From assembly GCA_002798195.1 (NCBI GenBank), contig NWQM01000012.1, forward strand, positions 1 to 64,000: a DNA stretch of 64,000 nt, written 5' to 3'. This DNA is from Lysobacteraceae bacterium NML03-0222 (lineage in GTDB: Bacteria; Pseudomonadota; Gammaproteobacteria; Xanthomonadales; Xanthomonadaceae). Both the position numbers and the translations under genes were made by a program. This document shows positions 52,546-61,852 of this stretch, piece by piece. The notes below the pieces were generated by a model. It saw nothing but the letters and a program-made list of their open reading frames with translations, was not told where the DNA came from and did no database searches. Position 1 is the stretch's first letter. Each line of letters begins with the position of its first letter.

Positions 52546-54455
52546 AGCTGTCGCACAAAAAACGTCTGTGGTTGTCTTGGCCGCGGGTTGCGGTCATCAG
52601 TCATGACTTGTTGATGGTGGTGCTGGTATGGCTGGGATTGCAGTGGCTGCGCTACGAAATGCAGCCAGCGCTCGTGATGCCGGCGACGGACTGGATTGAG
52701 CTGCTGCTGGTGGTTGCTCTGCAGGGCACCGCCTTTCGCTTTTCAGGGCTGTATCACGGCCTATGGCGCTTTGCCAGCACGCCCGACCTGTTCAATCTGC
52801 TGAAGGCCTCTGTGTTGGGTGTGGTGGCCATTGTGGGCGCGCTATTTCTCTACAAGCGTCTGGAAGGGGTGCCGCGTTCAGTGCTGCTGATGTATCCGTT
52901 TGCACTGGTGATGTTACTGGGGATGCCGCGCTGGCTGTACCGGATTTGGAAGGATGGCATTCTTCAGGTCAATCGTCATGAGACTGCAACCCGGGTATTG
53001 ATCTTGGGTGCCGGGCAGGCCGGTGAAAACCTGCTGCGCAATTTGCGCAATTCTGAAAACTATGTGCCAGTCGGATTTTTGGATGATGCGCCCAGCCTCA
53101 AAGGAATCCGGCTGCATGGTGTGCCGGTTTTGGGGCGGATTGATGATGCGGCAGATATCGCCCGGGAAACTGCCGCCGGGATGCTGGCCATTGCCATGCC
53201 CTCACTGGAAGCCGCTGCCATGCAGCGCGTGATTGCGGTATGCGAGTCTACCGGGCTGCCCTTTCGCATGGTGCCGCGTGCTGAAGACTTGCTGGACAAG
53301 AGTCTCCATGCCGATGGTCTGAAAGAAGTGGCCATTGAAGACTTGCTGGGGCGCAAGCCGATCACAGCCAATTGGCAGGAGATTCGCAACTGGCTTGGTG
53401 GACGCAATGTGCTGGTGACTGGCGCCGGGGGGTCGATTGGCTCGGAATTGTGTCGGCAGTGTGCGCGCAATGGTGCGGCCTCAATTATCTTGGTCGAACA
53501 GAATGAGTTTTCCCTGCTGCAGATGGCGCAGGAGCTGCGGCGCGATTTTGCCGATGTGGCCTGTGTGCCGATTTTGGGCGATTGTGGCGACCCGGCGGTC
53601 ATCAGTCATGCATTGCAACAGACCCAGGTGGAAGCGGTTTTTCATGCTGCAGCCTATAAGCAGGTGCCGGTGCTGGAGGGGCAGCTGCGCGAGGCGATAC
53701 GCAATAATGTGCTCGCCACCGAAACCGTGGCGCGGATTTCGGCCCAAATGAATGTCGGTACTTTCGTTTTGATTTCCACCGACAAGGCCGTGAATCCGGT
53801 CAACATACTGGGCGCCAGCAAGCGCCTGGCAGAAATGGTTTGCCAGCTGCATGCCCGGCAAAGCCAGACACATTTTGTCACCGTGCGCTTTGGTAATGTA
53901 TTGGGCTCGGCCGGTAGCGTGGTGCCGCTGTTTCGTGAGCAGATCCGCTTGGGTGGGCCGGTGACCGTGACTCATCCGCAAGTAACGCGCTATTTCATGA
54001 CCATTCCCGAGGCCAGCCAGTTGATTTTGCAAGCCTCAAGCATTGGTGCCCACCATGCCATCTATACCCTCGACATGGGTGAGCCGGTAGCGATTCGCGT
54101 GCTGGCTGAGCAGATGATTCGCCTGGCCGGCAAACAGCCCGGGCGTGATATCGCCATCACTTATACTGGTCTTCGCGATGGCGAAAAACTGCATGAAGTT
54201 CTGTTTCATGATGAAGAAAGCTATTGCCCAACCATGTATCCGAAGATTTTGCAGGGCAAGGTGCGCCAAGTGCAGCCAGAATCCTTGCAGGCTTCACTCA
54301 AGGTGTTGACTGATGCCAGTGCCCGTTACGATGCAGCGCTTTTGTTGCAGGAATTGAAAAAAGCCGTGCCGGAATTTGAGCCGGGTCAGCATTTGACAGA
54401 TGGTAGTGTCTCGGTCATCGTGCCGTTCCCAGGTCGCCGTAACCGCAAGCATTGA
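52542..54455 (+). CDS. Membrane nucleoside-diphosphate-sugar 4,6-dehydratase (WbpM/CapD family)
   Basis: A 637-residue protein. The N-terminal membrane region (four helices) is followed by a CoA-binding-like Rossmann (LILGAGQAGENLLRNLRN), then the catalytic SDR domain (VTGAGGSIGSELCRQ, HAAAYKQVPVLEG, STDKAVNPVN). It makes UDP-4-keto-6-deoxy sugars for O-antigen initiation. It is directly downstream of the transferase it probably supplies. Confidence 0.9.
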   Translation: MKLSHKKRLWLSWPRVAVISHDLLMVVLVWLGLQWLRYEMQPALVMPATDWIELLLVVALQGTAFRFSGLYHGLWRFASTPDLFNLLKASVLGVVAIVGALFLYKRLEGVPRSVLLMYPFALVMLLGMPRWLYRIWKDGILQVNRHETATRVLILGAGQAGENLLRNLRNSENYVPVGFLDDAPSLKGIRLHGVPVLGRIDDAADIARETAAGMLAIAMPSLEAAAMQRVIAVCESTGLPFRMVPRAEDLLDKSLHADGLKEVAIEDLLGRKPITANWQEIRNWLGGRNVLVTGAGGSIGSELCRQCARNGAASIILVEQNEFSLLQMAQELRRDFADVACVPILGDCGDPAVISHALQQTQVEAVFHAAAYKQVPVLEGQLREAIRNNVLATETVARISAQMNVGTFVLISTDKAVNPVNILGASKRLAEMVCQLHARQSQTHFVTVRFGNVLGSAGSVVPLFREQIRLGGPVTVTHPQVTRYFMTIPEASQLILQASSIGAHHAIYTLDMGEPVAIRVLAEQMIRLAGKQPGRDIAITYTGLRDGEKLHEVLFHDEESYCPTMYPKILQGKVRQVQPESLQASLKVLTDASARYDAALLLQELKKAVPEFEPGQHLTDGSVSVIVPFPGRRNRKH

Positions 54456-54459
54456 TGCA

Positions 54460-55359
54460 ATGAATCATCCACGTATCCGTAAAGCCGTATTCCCCGTCGC
54501 AGGCTTGGGCACCCGTTTTCTGCCCGCCACCAAAACCGTTCCCAAGGAAATGTTGCCGATTGTGGACAGGCCGCTGATTCAATATGCGGTGGACGAGGCG
54601 ATTGCTGCGGGCTGTGACACGCTGATTTTCATTACCAACCGTTACAAGCATGCAGTGGCTGATTATTTTGACAAGGCCTATGAGCTTGAGCAGCGCTTGC
54701 AAAAAGCTGGCAAGGAAAAGCAGCTCCATGCCGTGCAAAACGTGCTGCCCAAGGGCGTTCGGGCGATTTTTGTCACCCAGCCTGAAGCCCTGGGGCTTGG
54801 ACATGCGGTGTTGTGTGCCAAGGAGGTGGTGGGCGATGAACCTTTCGCGGTGTTGCTGCCCGATGACCTGATTTACAGCCGGGGGGCTGGCGCGCTTGCA
54901 CAAATGGCCGACCATGCCCAGAAAAGCGGCGGCAGCGTGATTGCGGTGCAGGATGTGGCACATGAGCAAACCGGCAGCTATGGCATTGTCGATGCTCCGG
55001 ATTTTGATGGTCGTGCCGGGGCAATCAAGGCCATCGTGGAAAAGCCGCATCCTGATGACGCCCCCAGTGACCTCGCGGTAGTGGGGCGTTATGTGCTTTC
55101 GCCGCGTATTTTCCAGCTGCTGGAAAATACTGGTGAAGGCGCAGGTGGCGAGATTCAGCTGACCGATGCTATCGCCCAGCTGTTGCAGCAGGAGCGGGTT
55201 GATGCGTTCCGCTTCCAGGGCACCCGCTTTGACTGCGGTACCCATCTGGGATTGATTGAAGCCACAGTGCGTTATGCGCTTGACCACGAACTGTTGCGTG
55301 GCGAAGCCAAGCGCATGATGCAGGCGGCGTTGGACGAGTTGGGTGTGGTGGAGACATGA
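54460..55359 (+). CDS. galU: UTP-glucose-1-phosphate uridylyltransferase
   Basis: A 299-residue enzyme with FPVAGLGTRFLPATKTVPKE, PLIQYAVDEAIAAG and EKPHPDDAPSDLAVVGRY. It makes UDP-glucose for polysaccharide and cell-envelope synthesis. It starts four bases after the dehydratase stop and overlaps csaA by four bases. Confidence 0.95.
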   Translation: MNHPRIRKAVFPVAGLGTRFLPATKTVPKEMLPIVDRPLIQYAVDEAIAAGCDTLIFITNRYKHAVADYFDKAYELEQRLQKAGKEKQLHAVQNVLPKGVRAIFVTQPEALGLGHAVLCAKEVVGDEPFAVLLPDDLIYSRGAGALAQMADHAQKSGGSVIAVQDVAHEQTGSYGIVDAPDFDGRAGAIKAIVEKPHPDDAPSDLAVVGRYVLSPRIFQLLENTGEGAGGEIQLTDAIAQLLQQERVDAFRFQGTRFDCGTHLGLIEATVRYALDHELLRGEAKRMMQAALDELGVVET

Positions 55360-55700
55360 GCGCCGAATCGGTATCGATCAGCTGGGACGATTTCCAGCGC
55401 GTGGCGCTGCATGCCGGTACCGTGGTGCGGGTCGAGTCTTTCCCCGAAGCACGCAAGCCTGCCTGGAAGCTATGGGTCGATTTTGGCGCGCATGGCATCA
55501 AGAAAACCAGCGCACAGATTACTGAGTTGTATTCGCCCGAAGCCTTGTTGGGCAAGCAGGTGCTGGGGGTCATCAATTTCCCGCCCAAGCAAATTGCCGG
55601 TTTCATGTCGGAATTTTTGCTGACCGGCTTCCATACCGAGCACGGCGTAGTGATTGCCAGCTGCGAGCGCCCGGTCGCCAATGGTGCTCGGCTTGCCTGA
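55356..55700 (+). CDS. csaA: tRNA-binding/export-related chaperone CsaA
   Basis: A 114-residue OB-fold protein: FQRVALHAGTVVRVESFPEA, ARKPAWKLWVDFGAHGIKKT and QITELYSPEALLGKQVLGV. It resembles B. subtilis CsaA and tRNA-binding domains. Its role is uncertain; export chaperone activity is reported for homologues. Confidence 0.9.
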   Translation: MSAESVSISWDDFQRVALHAGTVVRVESFPEARKPAWKLWVDFGAHGIKKTSAQITELYSPEALLGKQVLGVINFPPKQIAGFMSEFLLTGFHTEHGVVIASCERPVANGARLA

Positions 55701-55711
55701 AATCTTGTGAC

Positions 55712-56635
55712 TTATTTGGTATTGGGGGCATTGGCAGTGGCCAAAGCGCCACGGCGCAAGCGTGATTCGCGATGGGCGATATAGGCGGTAGCGCCGAGGA
55801 TGATGGCCGCGCCGATCAGCGTCCAGCGGTCGATTTTTTCACCAAATAGCAGCCAGCCGCAGAAGCTGACGAATGGCAGCTGCACAAAGCTGATGGGTGT
55901 CAGCGCCGAGACATCGCCGATTTTCAGTGCGCGCGTCCACAGCACCTGTCCCAGCGTGCCGGAAAATCCGGTCAAAAGCAGCCATAGCCAGACTTCGCTG
56001 CTGTCTGGCCAGCGCCAGTCGAAAAGCGCCGGAATCAGCGACATCGGCACCCAGAATACATAAGTCCAGAACACGATGGCATTGGCGCTGTCTTGGCGTG
56101 ATAGTTGCTTGATCTGGATCGCCACCAGCGCGCTCATCACCGCCCCGGCAACTGCCATCAGAAGGCCGAGGGAAAATGCTCCCGACCAGGGGCGCACGAT
56201 GACCAGCACGCCAATAAAACCCGCCAGCACCGCCAGCCAGCGACGGATACGGACTTCTTCGCCGAGCATCAAGGCTGCAAACAGGGTGACGAAAATCGGC
56301 GAGGAATAGGAGAGGCTGATGGCCTGACCAAGTGGCAGATGCGCCAGTGACCAGAACATGCAGAACATGCCGACAAGGCCAATCAGGCAGCGGAAAAAAT
56401 AGCGCGGCAATTGTTGGGTGTGGATGGTCTGGCGCATCTGCGACAGCGGCTGTGCCGAACGCAGTGCAGGGGCAAACAGCAGCGGCAGCAGGAAAATCAA
56501 GCCAAAGGCATTGCGGAAGAAGGCGATTTCCCAGGTGGGGGTGCTGGCCGAGGCCAGTCGGATACTGAGCGCCATCACTCCGAAGCTCAAAGTGCTGGCC
56601 AGCATCAGCAGGGCGGCGCGCAGATGCTGGCTCAC
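55712..56635 (-). CDS. DMT/EamA-family transporter
   Basis: A 307-residue ten-helix membrane protein with two EamA repeats (FGVMALSIRLASASTPTWE and LSYSSPIFVTLFAALMLGEE). Similar to RhaT/YdcZ-type carriers, substrate unknown. GTG 56635 is the proposed start: it overlaps the murB TGA by four bases in the common GTGA arrangement. A later ATG gives a shorter product. Confidence 0.86.
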   Translation of the reverse strand: MSQHLRAALLMLASTLSFGVMALSIRLASASTPTWEIAFFRNAFGLIFLLPLLFAPALRSAQPLSQMRQTIHTQQLPRYFFRCLIGLVGMFCMFWSLAHLPLGQAISLSYSSPIFVTLFAALMLGEEVRIRRWLAVLAGFIGVLVIVRPWSGAFSLGLLMAVAGAVMSALVAIQIKQLSRQDSANAIVFWTYVFWVPMSLIPALFDWRWPDSSEVWLWLLLTGFSGTLGQVLWTRALKIGDVSALTPISFVQLPFVSFCGWLLFGEKIDRWTLIGAAIILGATAYIAHRESRLRRGALATANAPNTK

Positions 56636-57660
56636 CAGTGTGCTCCAATCAGGCGGGGTTCGGGCTCGATGGCGACGCCAAAGCGCGTTGCAACCGATGC
56701 GGCGATTTCGCGTGCCAATGCCAGAAGCTCGCTGCCGCGCGCCGCGCCGTGATTGACCAGCACCAGGGCATGTTCGGCCGAAACCCCGGCATCGCCTTGG
56801 CGCTTGCCTTTCCAGCCGCATTGGTCAATCAGCCAAGCGGCAGAGAGTTTGCCAAAATCGGACTGCCCTGCGGGAAATACCGGCAGGTTCGGATACTGCG
56901 CGCGCAGGGCATCGGCCTTGGACTGCGGCACGATCGGGTTTTTGAAAAAGCTGCCGGCATTGCCGATGCGCTGCGGATCGGGCAGTTTGCGCTGGCGGAT
57001 GCGTATCACCGCCGCGGCCACATCTTGTGGGGTGGGTGTGCGGATACCTGCCCGGGCAAGTTCGGTATCCAGTCCGGCATAAGCCAGCTGCAACCGTGGC
57101 TGGCGCCAGAGGCGGAACTTCACCCGTAGCACTGCATAGCGCTGCGGGTCGGCCTTGAAGGCACTGTCGCGGTAGGAAAAACCGCATTCGGCATGCGACC
57201 ACCAGCGGGTTTGTCCACTATGGCGGTCATGAACCTGCACTTGCTCAATCAAGTCCATCACTTCCACGCCATAGGCGCCGATATTCTGGATGGGGGCAGC
57301 GCCCACCGTGCCGGGGATCAGCGCCAGGTTTTCCAGGCCATAAGCCCCGGCGGCCAGGCAGTGCATGACGAACGCATGCCAAATCACCCCGGCGCTGGCG
57401 GTAATGCTGATACGTTCACCGTGGTTTTCAGACATTTCGATGCGCTTGTCCAGCACTTGCACGGCGCTGTCGATTTGCTCGGTGACAAACAGCAGATTGC
57501 TGCCGCCCCCCAGCATCAGCGCAGTCGAACCTGCCTGCCGTAGCGCTTCGGGCAGGGCATCGACATCATCAACCTGATACAGGCAGCAGGCACGCGCGGG
57601 CAGGGCAAAGCTGTTGGCGAGTGGCTGATCGGGCAGGGCAGTGAAACCGGGGCTGCTCAT
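56632..57660 (-). CDS. murB: UDP-N-acetylenolpyruvoylglucosamine reductase (type I)
   Basis: A 342-residue FAD enzyme of peptidoglycan precursor synthesis. FAD-binding MLGGGSNLLFV, the LENLALIPGTVGAAPIQNIG motif, catalytic Ser in GNAGSFFKNP and the C-terminal Glu motif mark it. The start overlaps the pyrD stop by one base. Confidence 0.95.
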   Translation of the reverse strand: MSSPGFTALPDQPLANSFALPARACCLYQVDDVDALPEALRQAGSTALMLGGGSNLLFVTEQIDSAVQVLDKRIEMSENHGERISITASAGVIWHAFVMHCLAAGAYGLENLALIPGTVGAAPIQNIGAYGVEVMDLIEQVQVHDRHSGQTRWWSHAECGFSYRDSAFKADPQRYAVLRVKFRLWRQPRLQLAYAGLDTELARAGIRTPTPQDVAAAVIRIRQRKLPDPQRIGNAGSFFKNPIVPQSKADALRAQYPNLPVFPAGQSDFGKLSAAWLIDQCGWKGKRQGDAGVSAEHALVLVNHGAARGSELLALAREIAASVATRFGVAIEPEPRLIGAHW

Positions 57661-58715
57661 CAGTCCGGCACTCGGCCACTGGCGGGGGCTTCCTTGCGGC
57701 GACGGATGGCTTCCACGCATTCGCCGACCAAAGCCGGGCCGCGATAGATAAGGCCACTGTAAACCTGCACCAGTTGCGCGCCGGCAACGGTTTTGGCGAC
57801 CGCATCGGCGCCGGAAACAATGCCGCCAACGCCGACCAGCGGGATGGATTCAGGCAGGCGGGTGCGCAGGCGGCGCAGGCAGGCGGTGGAGCGGGAGAGC
57901 AGTGGTGCACCGGAAAGGCCGCCGACTTGCTGCGCCAGGGGATGTTGCTGTACCTCCAGCCGCGATACGGTGGTATTGGTGGCGATGACGCCATCCACGG
58001 CCATGTCAGCCAGCACCCGTGCAGCTGCATCCAGATCTTCATCACTGAGGTCGGGGGCGATTTTCACCAGCAGAGGTACCCGCCTGCCATGCTGGCTGCC
58101 CAGCCGCTCCTGCGCCTCGCGCAGTGCGCCGAGCAGGCTGCGCAGTTGCTGCTCTTCCTGCAATTCGCGCAGCCCTGCGGTATTGGGCGAGGAGATATTG
58201 ACGGTGATGTAATCGGCCAGCGGATAAACGCGTTCCATGCAGTGCAGATAGTCGCTGGCGGCGTTTTCGTTTTCAGTGTCCTTGTTCTTGCCGATATTGA
58301 TACCGAGGATGCCGGGGCGGTGTTGCAAGGCTTCGACATTGCGCACCAAGGCATCCACGCCGTCGTTATTGAAACCCATGCGGTTGATGATGGCCTGATG
58401 CTCGGGCAGGCGGAACAGCCGTGGCGCCGGGTTGCCCGCTTGCGGGCGGGGCGTGATGGTGCCGATTTCCACCGAACCAAAGCCGAGCGCAAACAGCGCC
58501 TTGATATGGTCACCGTTTTTATCAAGTCCCGCCGCCAGACCGACCGGATTGGGGAACGTCAGGCCAAAAGCCTTGACTGGAAGAGGGCGGGCAGGCTTGG
58601 GCAGCAGCAGTCCGGCAATGCCACTGCCAACGGCGATATCGGCCCAGCGCAATGCCAGCTTATGCGCGCGCTCTGGCTCAAGTCGAAACAGATAGGGGCG
58701 TAATGCGGCGTACAT
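57660..58715 (-). CDS. pyrD: Dihydroorotate dehydrogenase (quinone, class 2)
   Basis: A 351-residue membrane-associated flavoenzyme. The N-terminal helical part MYAALRPYLFRLEPERAHKL is typical of class 2. NPVGLAAGLDKNGDHI, the catalytic Ser region NISSPNTAGLRELQ and GGLSGAPL are present. It feeds electrons to quinone in pyrimidine synthesis. Start 58715 fits E. coli PyrD. Confidence 0.96.
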   Translation of the reverse strand: MYAALRPYLFRLEPERAHKLALRWADIAVGSGIAGLLLPKPARPLPVKAFGLTFPNPVGLAAGLDKNGDHIKALFALGFGSVEIGTITPRPQAGNPAPRLFRLPEHQAIINRMGFNNDGVDALVRNVEALQHRPGILGINIGKNKDTENENAASDYLHCMERVYPLADYITVNISSPNTAGLRELQEEQQLRSLLGALREAQERLGSQHGRRVPLLVKIAPDLSDEDLDAAARVLADMAVDGVIATNTTVSRLEVQQHPLAQQVGGLSGAPLLSRSTACLRRLRTRLPESIPLVGVGGIVSGADAVAKTVAGAQLVQVYSGLIYRGPALVGECVEAIRRRKEAPASGRVPD

Positions 58716-58722
58716 AAGTTTT

Positions 58723-59013
58723 CTAGTATGACGAAAGTATGCCAATCCCGATCAGGCCGCCAAAGAATAGCAACACGACAAGAAGGACAAGCAGATAAAG
58801 CCCGGCGACCATATACCCCATTACCAGCCCGGCCAGAGCCAAGCCATCGCCTTCATAGCGCTCAGGTGCACGGCGGATTTCGCTGCGTGCCATATGCCCG
58901 GTGATGATGGCGATGATCGCCGTGATACCGGTGAAAAAGCCCAAAATTCCGCAAACCAAGCTGGCAACGGCCATACCGCTGGTTTGGCGTGGATAGACCG
59001 GCGGCAGGTTCAT
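58723..59013 (-). CDS. DUF4190-like small membrane protein
   Basis: A 96-residue two-helix protein: a proline-rich N-terminus, then GMAVASLVCGILGFF, a basic HMARSEIRR loop and a second helix. It fits DUF4190, of unknown function. GGAGG lies before ATG 59013. It lies seven bases before pyrD, so it belongs to that operon. Confidence 0.75.
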   Translation of the reverse strand: MNLPPVYPRQTSGMAVASLVCGILGFFTGITAIIAIITGHMARSEIRRAPERYEGDGLALAGLVMGYMVAGLYLLVLLVVLLFFGGLIGIGILSSY

Positions 59014-59324
59014 GGCTGGATACCTCCGGAAGCTAGTGTCATCAGGATATAGGCGGCGATGGAAAGATAGCCGATAACCAAGCCGACAAAGGCGAGTGCG
59101 CGGCCTTTGTAGTGCTCCGGAGATTTGCGGATTTCCGCCAGTGCAAAATGACAGGCAGCGATACCACTGGCAGTGGCAAGCAGGGCGATAAGCAGCCCGA
59201 ATGAGGCATAGCCCCAGCTTGGCGGTTTCCACGGGAAAAACTCCAGCGGCAGCCCGCAAACAGCGGCAATCAGGCCGATGATGGCAAATGTATTGAGCTG
59301 CTTTTCAGGTTGAGCCAGCATCAT
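59010..59324 (-). CDS. Second DUF4190-like membrane protein
   Basis: A 104-residue protein with three hydrophobic stretches and an AEIRKSPEHYKGRALAFVGL segment closely parallel to EIRRAPERYEGDGLALAGL in its neighbour. The pair is a tandem duplication. The stop overlaps the next start (ATGA). The start is uncertain: ATG 59324 or 59321, or GTG 59342. Confidence 0.7.
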   Translation of the reverse strand: MMLAQPEKQLNTFAIIGLIAAVCGLPLEFFPWKPPSWGYASFGLLIALLATASGIAACHFALAEIRKSPEHYKGRALAFVGLVIGYLSIAAYILMTLASGGIQP

Positions 59325-59380
59325 GACTTGGGCGTGTGCCACCTGCCCGCATCAGCGATACGGGCAGGAGCAAGGTGCCA

Positions 59381-60913
59381 TTACAGGTCGAACTTGATGC
59401 CTTGCGCCAGCGGCAATGCGTCGGAGTAGTTGATGGTATTGGTCTGGCGGCGCATATAGGCCTTCCAGGCATCGGAGCCGGATTCACGGCCGCCGCCAGT
59501 TTCCTTCTCGCCACCGAAGGCGCCGCCGATTTCCGCACCGCTGGTGCCAATATTGACGTTGGCGATACCGCAGTCCGAGCCGCTGGCGGCCAGGAACGCT
59601 TCGGCACGCTTGAGGTTGGTGGTGAAAATGGCCGAAGACAGACCCTGCGGCACGGCATTTTGCATGTCGATGGCTTCATCAATGTCGCGATACTTCATCA
59701 CGTACAGAATCGGCGCAAAGGTTTCGTGCTGCACCACTTCGGCATCGTTGCCAAGGCCGGTGACAATTGCCGGCTTCACGAAGAAGCCCTTGCCGTCGAT
59801 CTTTTCGCCGCCCACTTCGACCTTGCCGCCGGTGGCCTTGGCCTTGGCGATGGCATCGAGGAACGCATCCACACCTTCTTGCGAATTGAGCGGGCCGACC
59901 AGATTGGCCGCATCGGTCGGGTCGCCGATCTTGCCTTCCACCTGACGGTAGGCGGCGATCAGCTTTTCCAGCACGGTATCGTAAATCGACTCATGCACAA
60001 TCAGGCGACGGGTGGTGGTGCAGCGCTGGCCGCAGGTGCCGACCGCGCCGAACACGATTGCCGGAATGGCAAGTTTCAGATCGGCGCTTTCATCGACGAT
60101 GATGGCGTTATTGCCACCCAGCTCCAGTAGGCTGCGCCCCATGCGGCGAGCGACGCGCTCACCAACGATGCGGCCGACGCGGGTAGAACCGGTGAAGCTC
60201 ACCAGCGCCACACGCTTGTCATCGACAAATTCCTGCGCCAGCTCGGTGCCGGCATCGTTGAACAGGAAGAAAATATCCGGGAAACCGCCAGCCTTCAGTG
60301 CCTCGTTGCAGATTTTCATGCTGGCAATCGCCGATAGCGGAGTCTTGGGCGAGGGCTTCCATACGGTGATATCGCCGCAAATGGCAGCGATGAAGCTGTT
60401 CCAAGCCCAGACGGCTACAGGGAAGTTGAAGGCGGAAATCACGCCAACGATGCCAATCGGATGCCATTGCTCATACATGCGGTGGCCGGGACGTTCGCTG
60501 TGCATGGTCAGGCCATACAGCTGGCGGGAAAGACCGACGGCAAACTCGCCGATATCAATCATTTCCTGCACTTCACCATCGCCCTCAGGCTTGGACTTGC
60601 CCATTTCCAGCGCCACCAGCGAGCCCAGTGCATCCTTGTGGGTGCGCAGCGCATCGGCACACAAGCGGATGGCCTCGCCACGCTTGGGCGCGGGCATCTT
60701 GCGCCAGACTTTGAAAGCCGCTTCGGCGCGCTCCATGATGAGCTGGTAGTCAGCGCGGCTGGAGGCATGCACCTTGCCCAGCACTTCGCCCGTGGTCGGA
60801 TTGACTGGCTCCAGCACGCCGGCATCAGTGGTCTTGGACCACTCACCATTGCCAAGATAGGTGCCGGACTCAACGGCGGACAGGCCAAGCTTTTCAAGAA
60901 CGGGATGCGACAT
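59381..60913 (-). CDS. Aldehyde dehydrogenase, ALDH7 (antiquitin/AASADH) family
   Basis: A 510-residue dehydrogenase. Its catalytic Cys is in GTCGQRCTTTRR, Glu in LLELGGNNAII, and NAD-binding is in FTGSTRVGRIVGE. The motif NIGTSGAEIGGAFGGEKETG (given in part: GTSGAEIGGAFGGE) marks ALDH7, whose members oxidise alpha-aminoadipate semialdehyde in lysine degradation. TGGAG lies before ATG 60913. Confidence 0.9.
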   Translation of the reverse strand: MSHPVLEKLGLSAVESGTYLGNGEWSKTTDAGVLEPVNPTTGEVLGKVHASSRADYQLIMERAEAAFKVWRKMPAPKRGEAIRLCADALRTHKDALGSLVALEMGKSKPEGDGEVQEMIDIGEFAVGLSRQLYGLTMHSERPGHRMYEQWHPIGIVGVISAFNFPVAVWAWNSFIAAICGDITVWKPSPKTPLSAIASMKICNEALKAGGFPDIFFLFNDAGTELAQEFVDDKRVALVSFTGSTRVGRIVGERVARRMGRSLLELGGNNAIIVDESADLKLAIPAIVFGAVGTCGQRCTTTRRLIVHESIYDTVLEKLIAAYRQVEGKIGDPTDAANLVGPLNSQEGVDAFLDAIAKAKATGGKVEVGGEKIDGKGFFVKPAIVTGLGNDAEVVQHETFAPILYVMKYRDIDEAIDMQNAVPQGLSSAIFTTNLKRAEAFLAASGSDCGIANVNIGTSGAEIGGAFGGEKETGGGRESGSDAWKAYMRRQTNTINYSDALPLAQGIKFDL

Positions 60914-60964
60914 GAACAAGAACTCCAAGTGTGCACATGAAAGGCCGGATGCCCGGCCGCGAAA

Positions 60965-61041
<77 letters not shown>

Positions 61042-61309
61042 ATGGGGTTGGGGGTGAAACTGTGCAGTCAGTGGGCAGTCTATGGTGTCAAAATGCCAAT
61101 TTGTTCATTGCATCTGATGCCAGATGTACATGAATTTCAGGCGTTTTGTAGTCTGCATGACTGGCAGGCATTGTACCTGCCCAAGAGCAGGCCTGCCATG
61201 AGTAAATGTGCAAGTGCTCCATCGGGAGCAACAGCCATTGGAAAGACGGCCTCCTGGGAAGCAGCCTTGATATCACGACTGAAGGCGCACGCCGCCGAAG
61301 CCGGGCAGC
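61042..61309. other. Gene-free gap between tRNA-Arg and NUDIX gene
   Basis: 268 bases with no supported gene, repeat or terminator. One partly paired GGCAGGC / GCCTGCC stretch near 61164-61198 is seen but has no clear meaning. Confidence 0.5.
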
Positions 61310-61798
61310 TTACAAGCGGCTGAAAGACCAGCTTTGCGGCTTGCCATCCTGGTAGGGCATGACGCCGTGGAAAATGCGCGGGTCATCATCAAATACCAGT
61401 GGCAGGAAATGGCGATCGCCCTCCCACATGGGAAGTGTGTGTAACTGATTCAGATCAATCCATTGAAGTGAGCCCTCGGGGTTTTCCGTATAAGGCTCGC
61501 CTTCAAACGCGGTAATCAGGAAGATGAAGCCCAGCCAGTCTTCACCATGCTTGCCAAAGCCCGGCCAGCTGATGGTGCCACGCAGGCTCAACGCGGTGCA
61601 TTCAATACCGGCTTCTTCGCGTATTTCGCGAATCATCCCGCTCATGACATCTTCGTTGGCTTCCAGCTTGCCGCCCAGACCGTTGTATTTTCCCAGATGC
61701 TCATCATCGCTGCGTGCATTGCGATGCACCATCAGCACTTTGCTGCCATCGGCAGACAAGATGTAGCCGAGTGTACCGATAATTGGGGTGTAGGGCAT
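61310..61798 (-). CDS. NUDIX hydrolase, MutT/YtkD-like (8-oxo-dGTP diphosphatase)
   Basis: A 162-residue protein with a full Nudix box GGKLEANEDVMSGMIREIRE followed by EAGI, matching G-x5-E-x7-R-E-U-x-E-E-x-G-U. It starts IIGTLGYILSADGSKVLMVH and resembles MTH1-type oxidised-nucleotide hydrolases. Specificity is inferred only. Confidence 0.88.
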   Translation of the reverse strand: MPYTPIIGTLGYILSADGSKVLMVHRNARSDDEHLGKYNGLGGKLEANEDVMSGMIREIREEAGIECTALSLRGTISWPGFGKHGEDWLGFIFLITAFEGEPYTENPEGSLQWIDLNQLHTLPMWEGDRHFLPLVFDDDPRIFHGVMPYQDGKPQSWSFSRL

Positions 61799-61852
61799 GA
61801 GTCAGGTCGGGTATCTGGCGATGATCATGTCGCCAATAGCCAATATGGGGGG

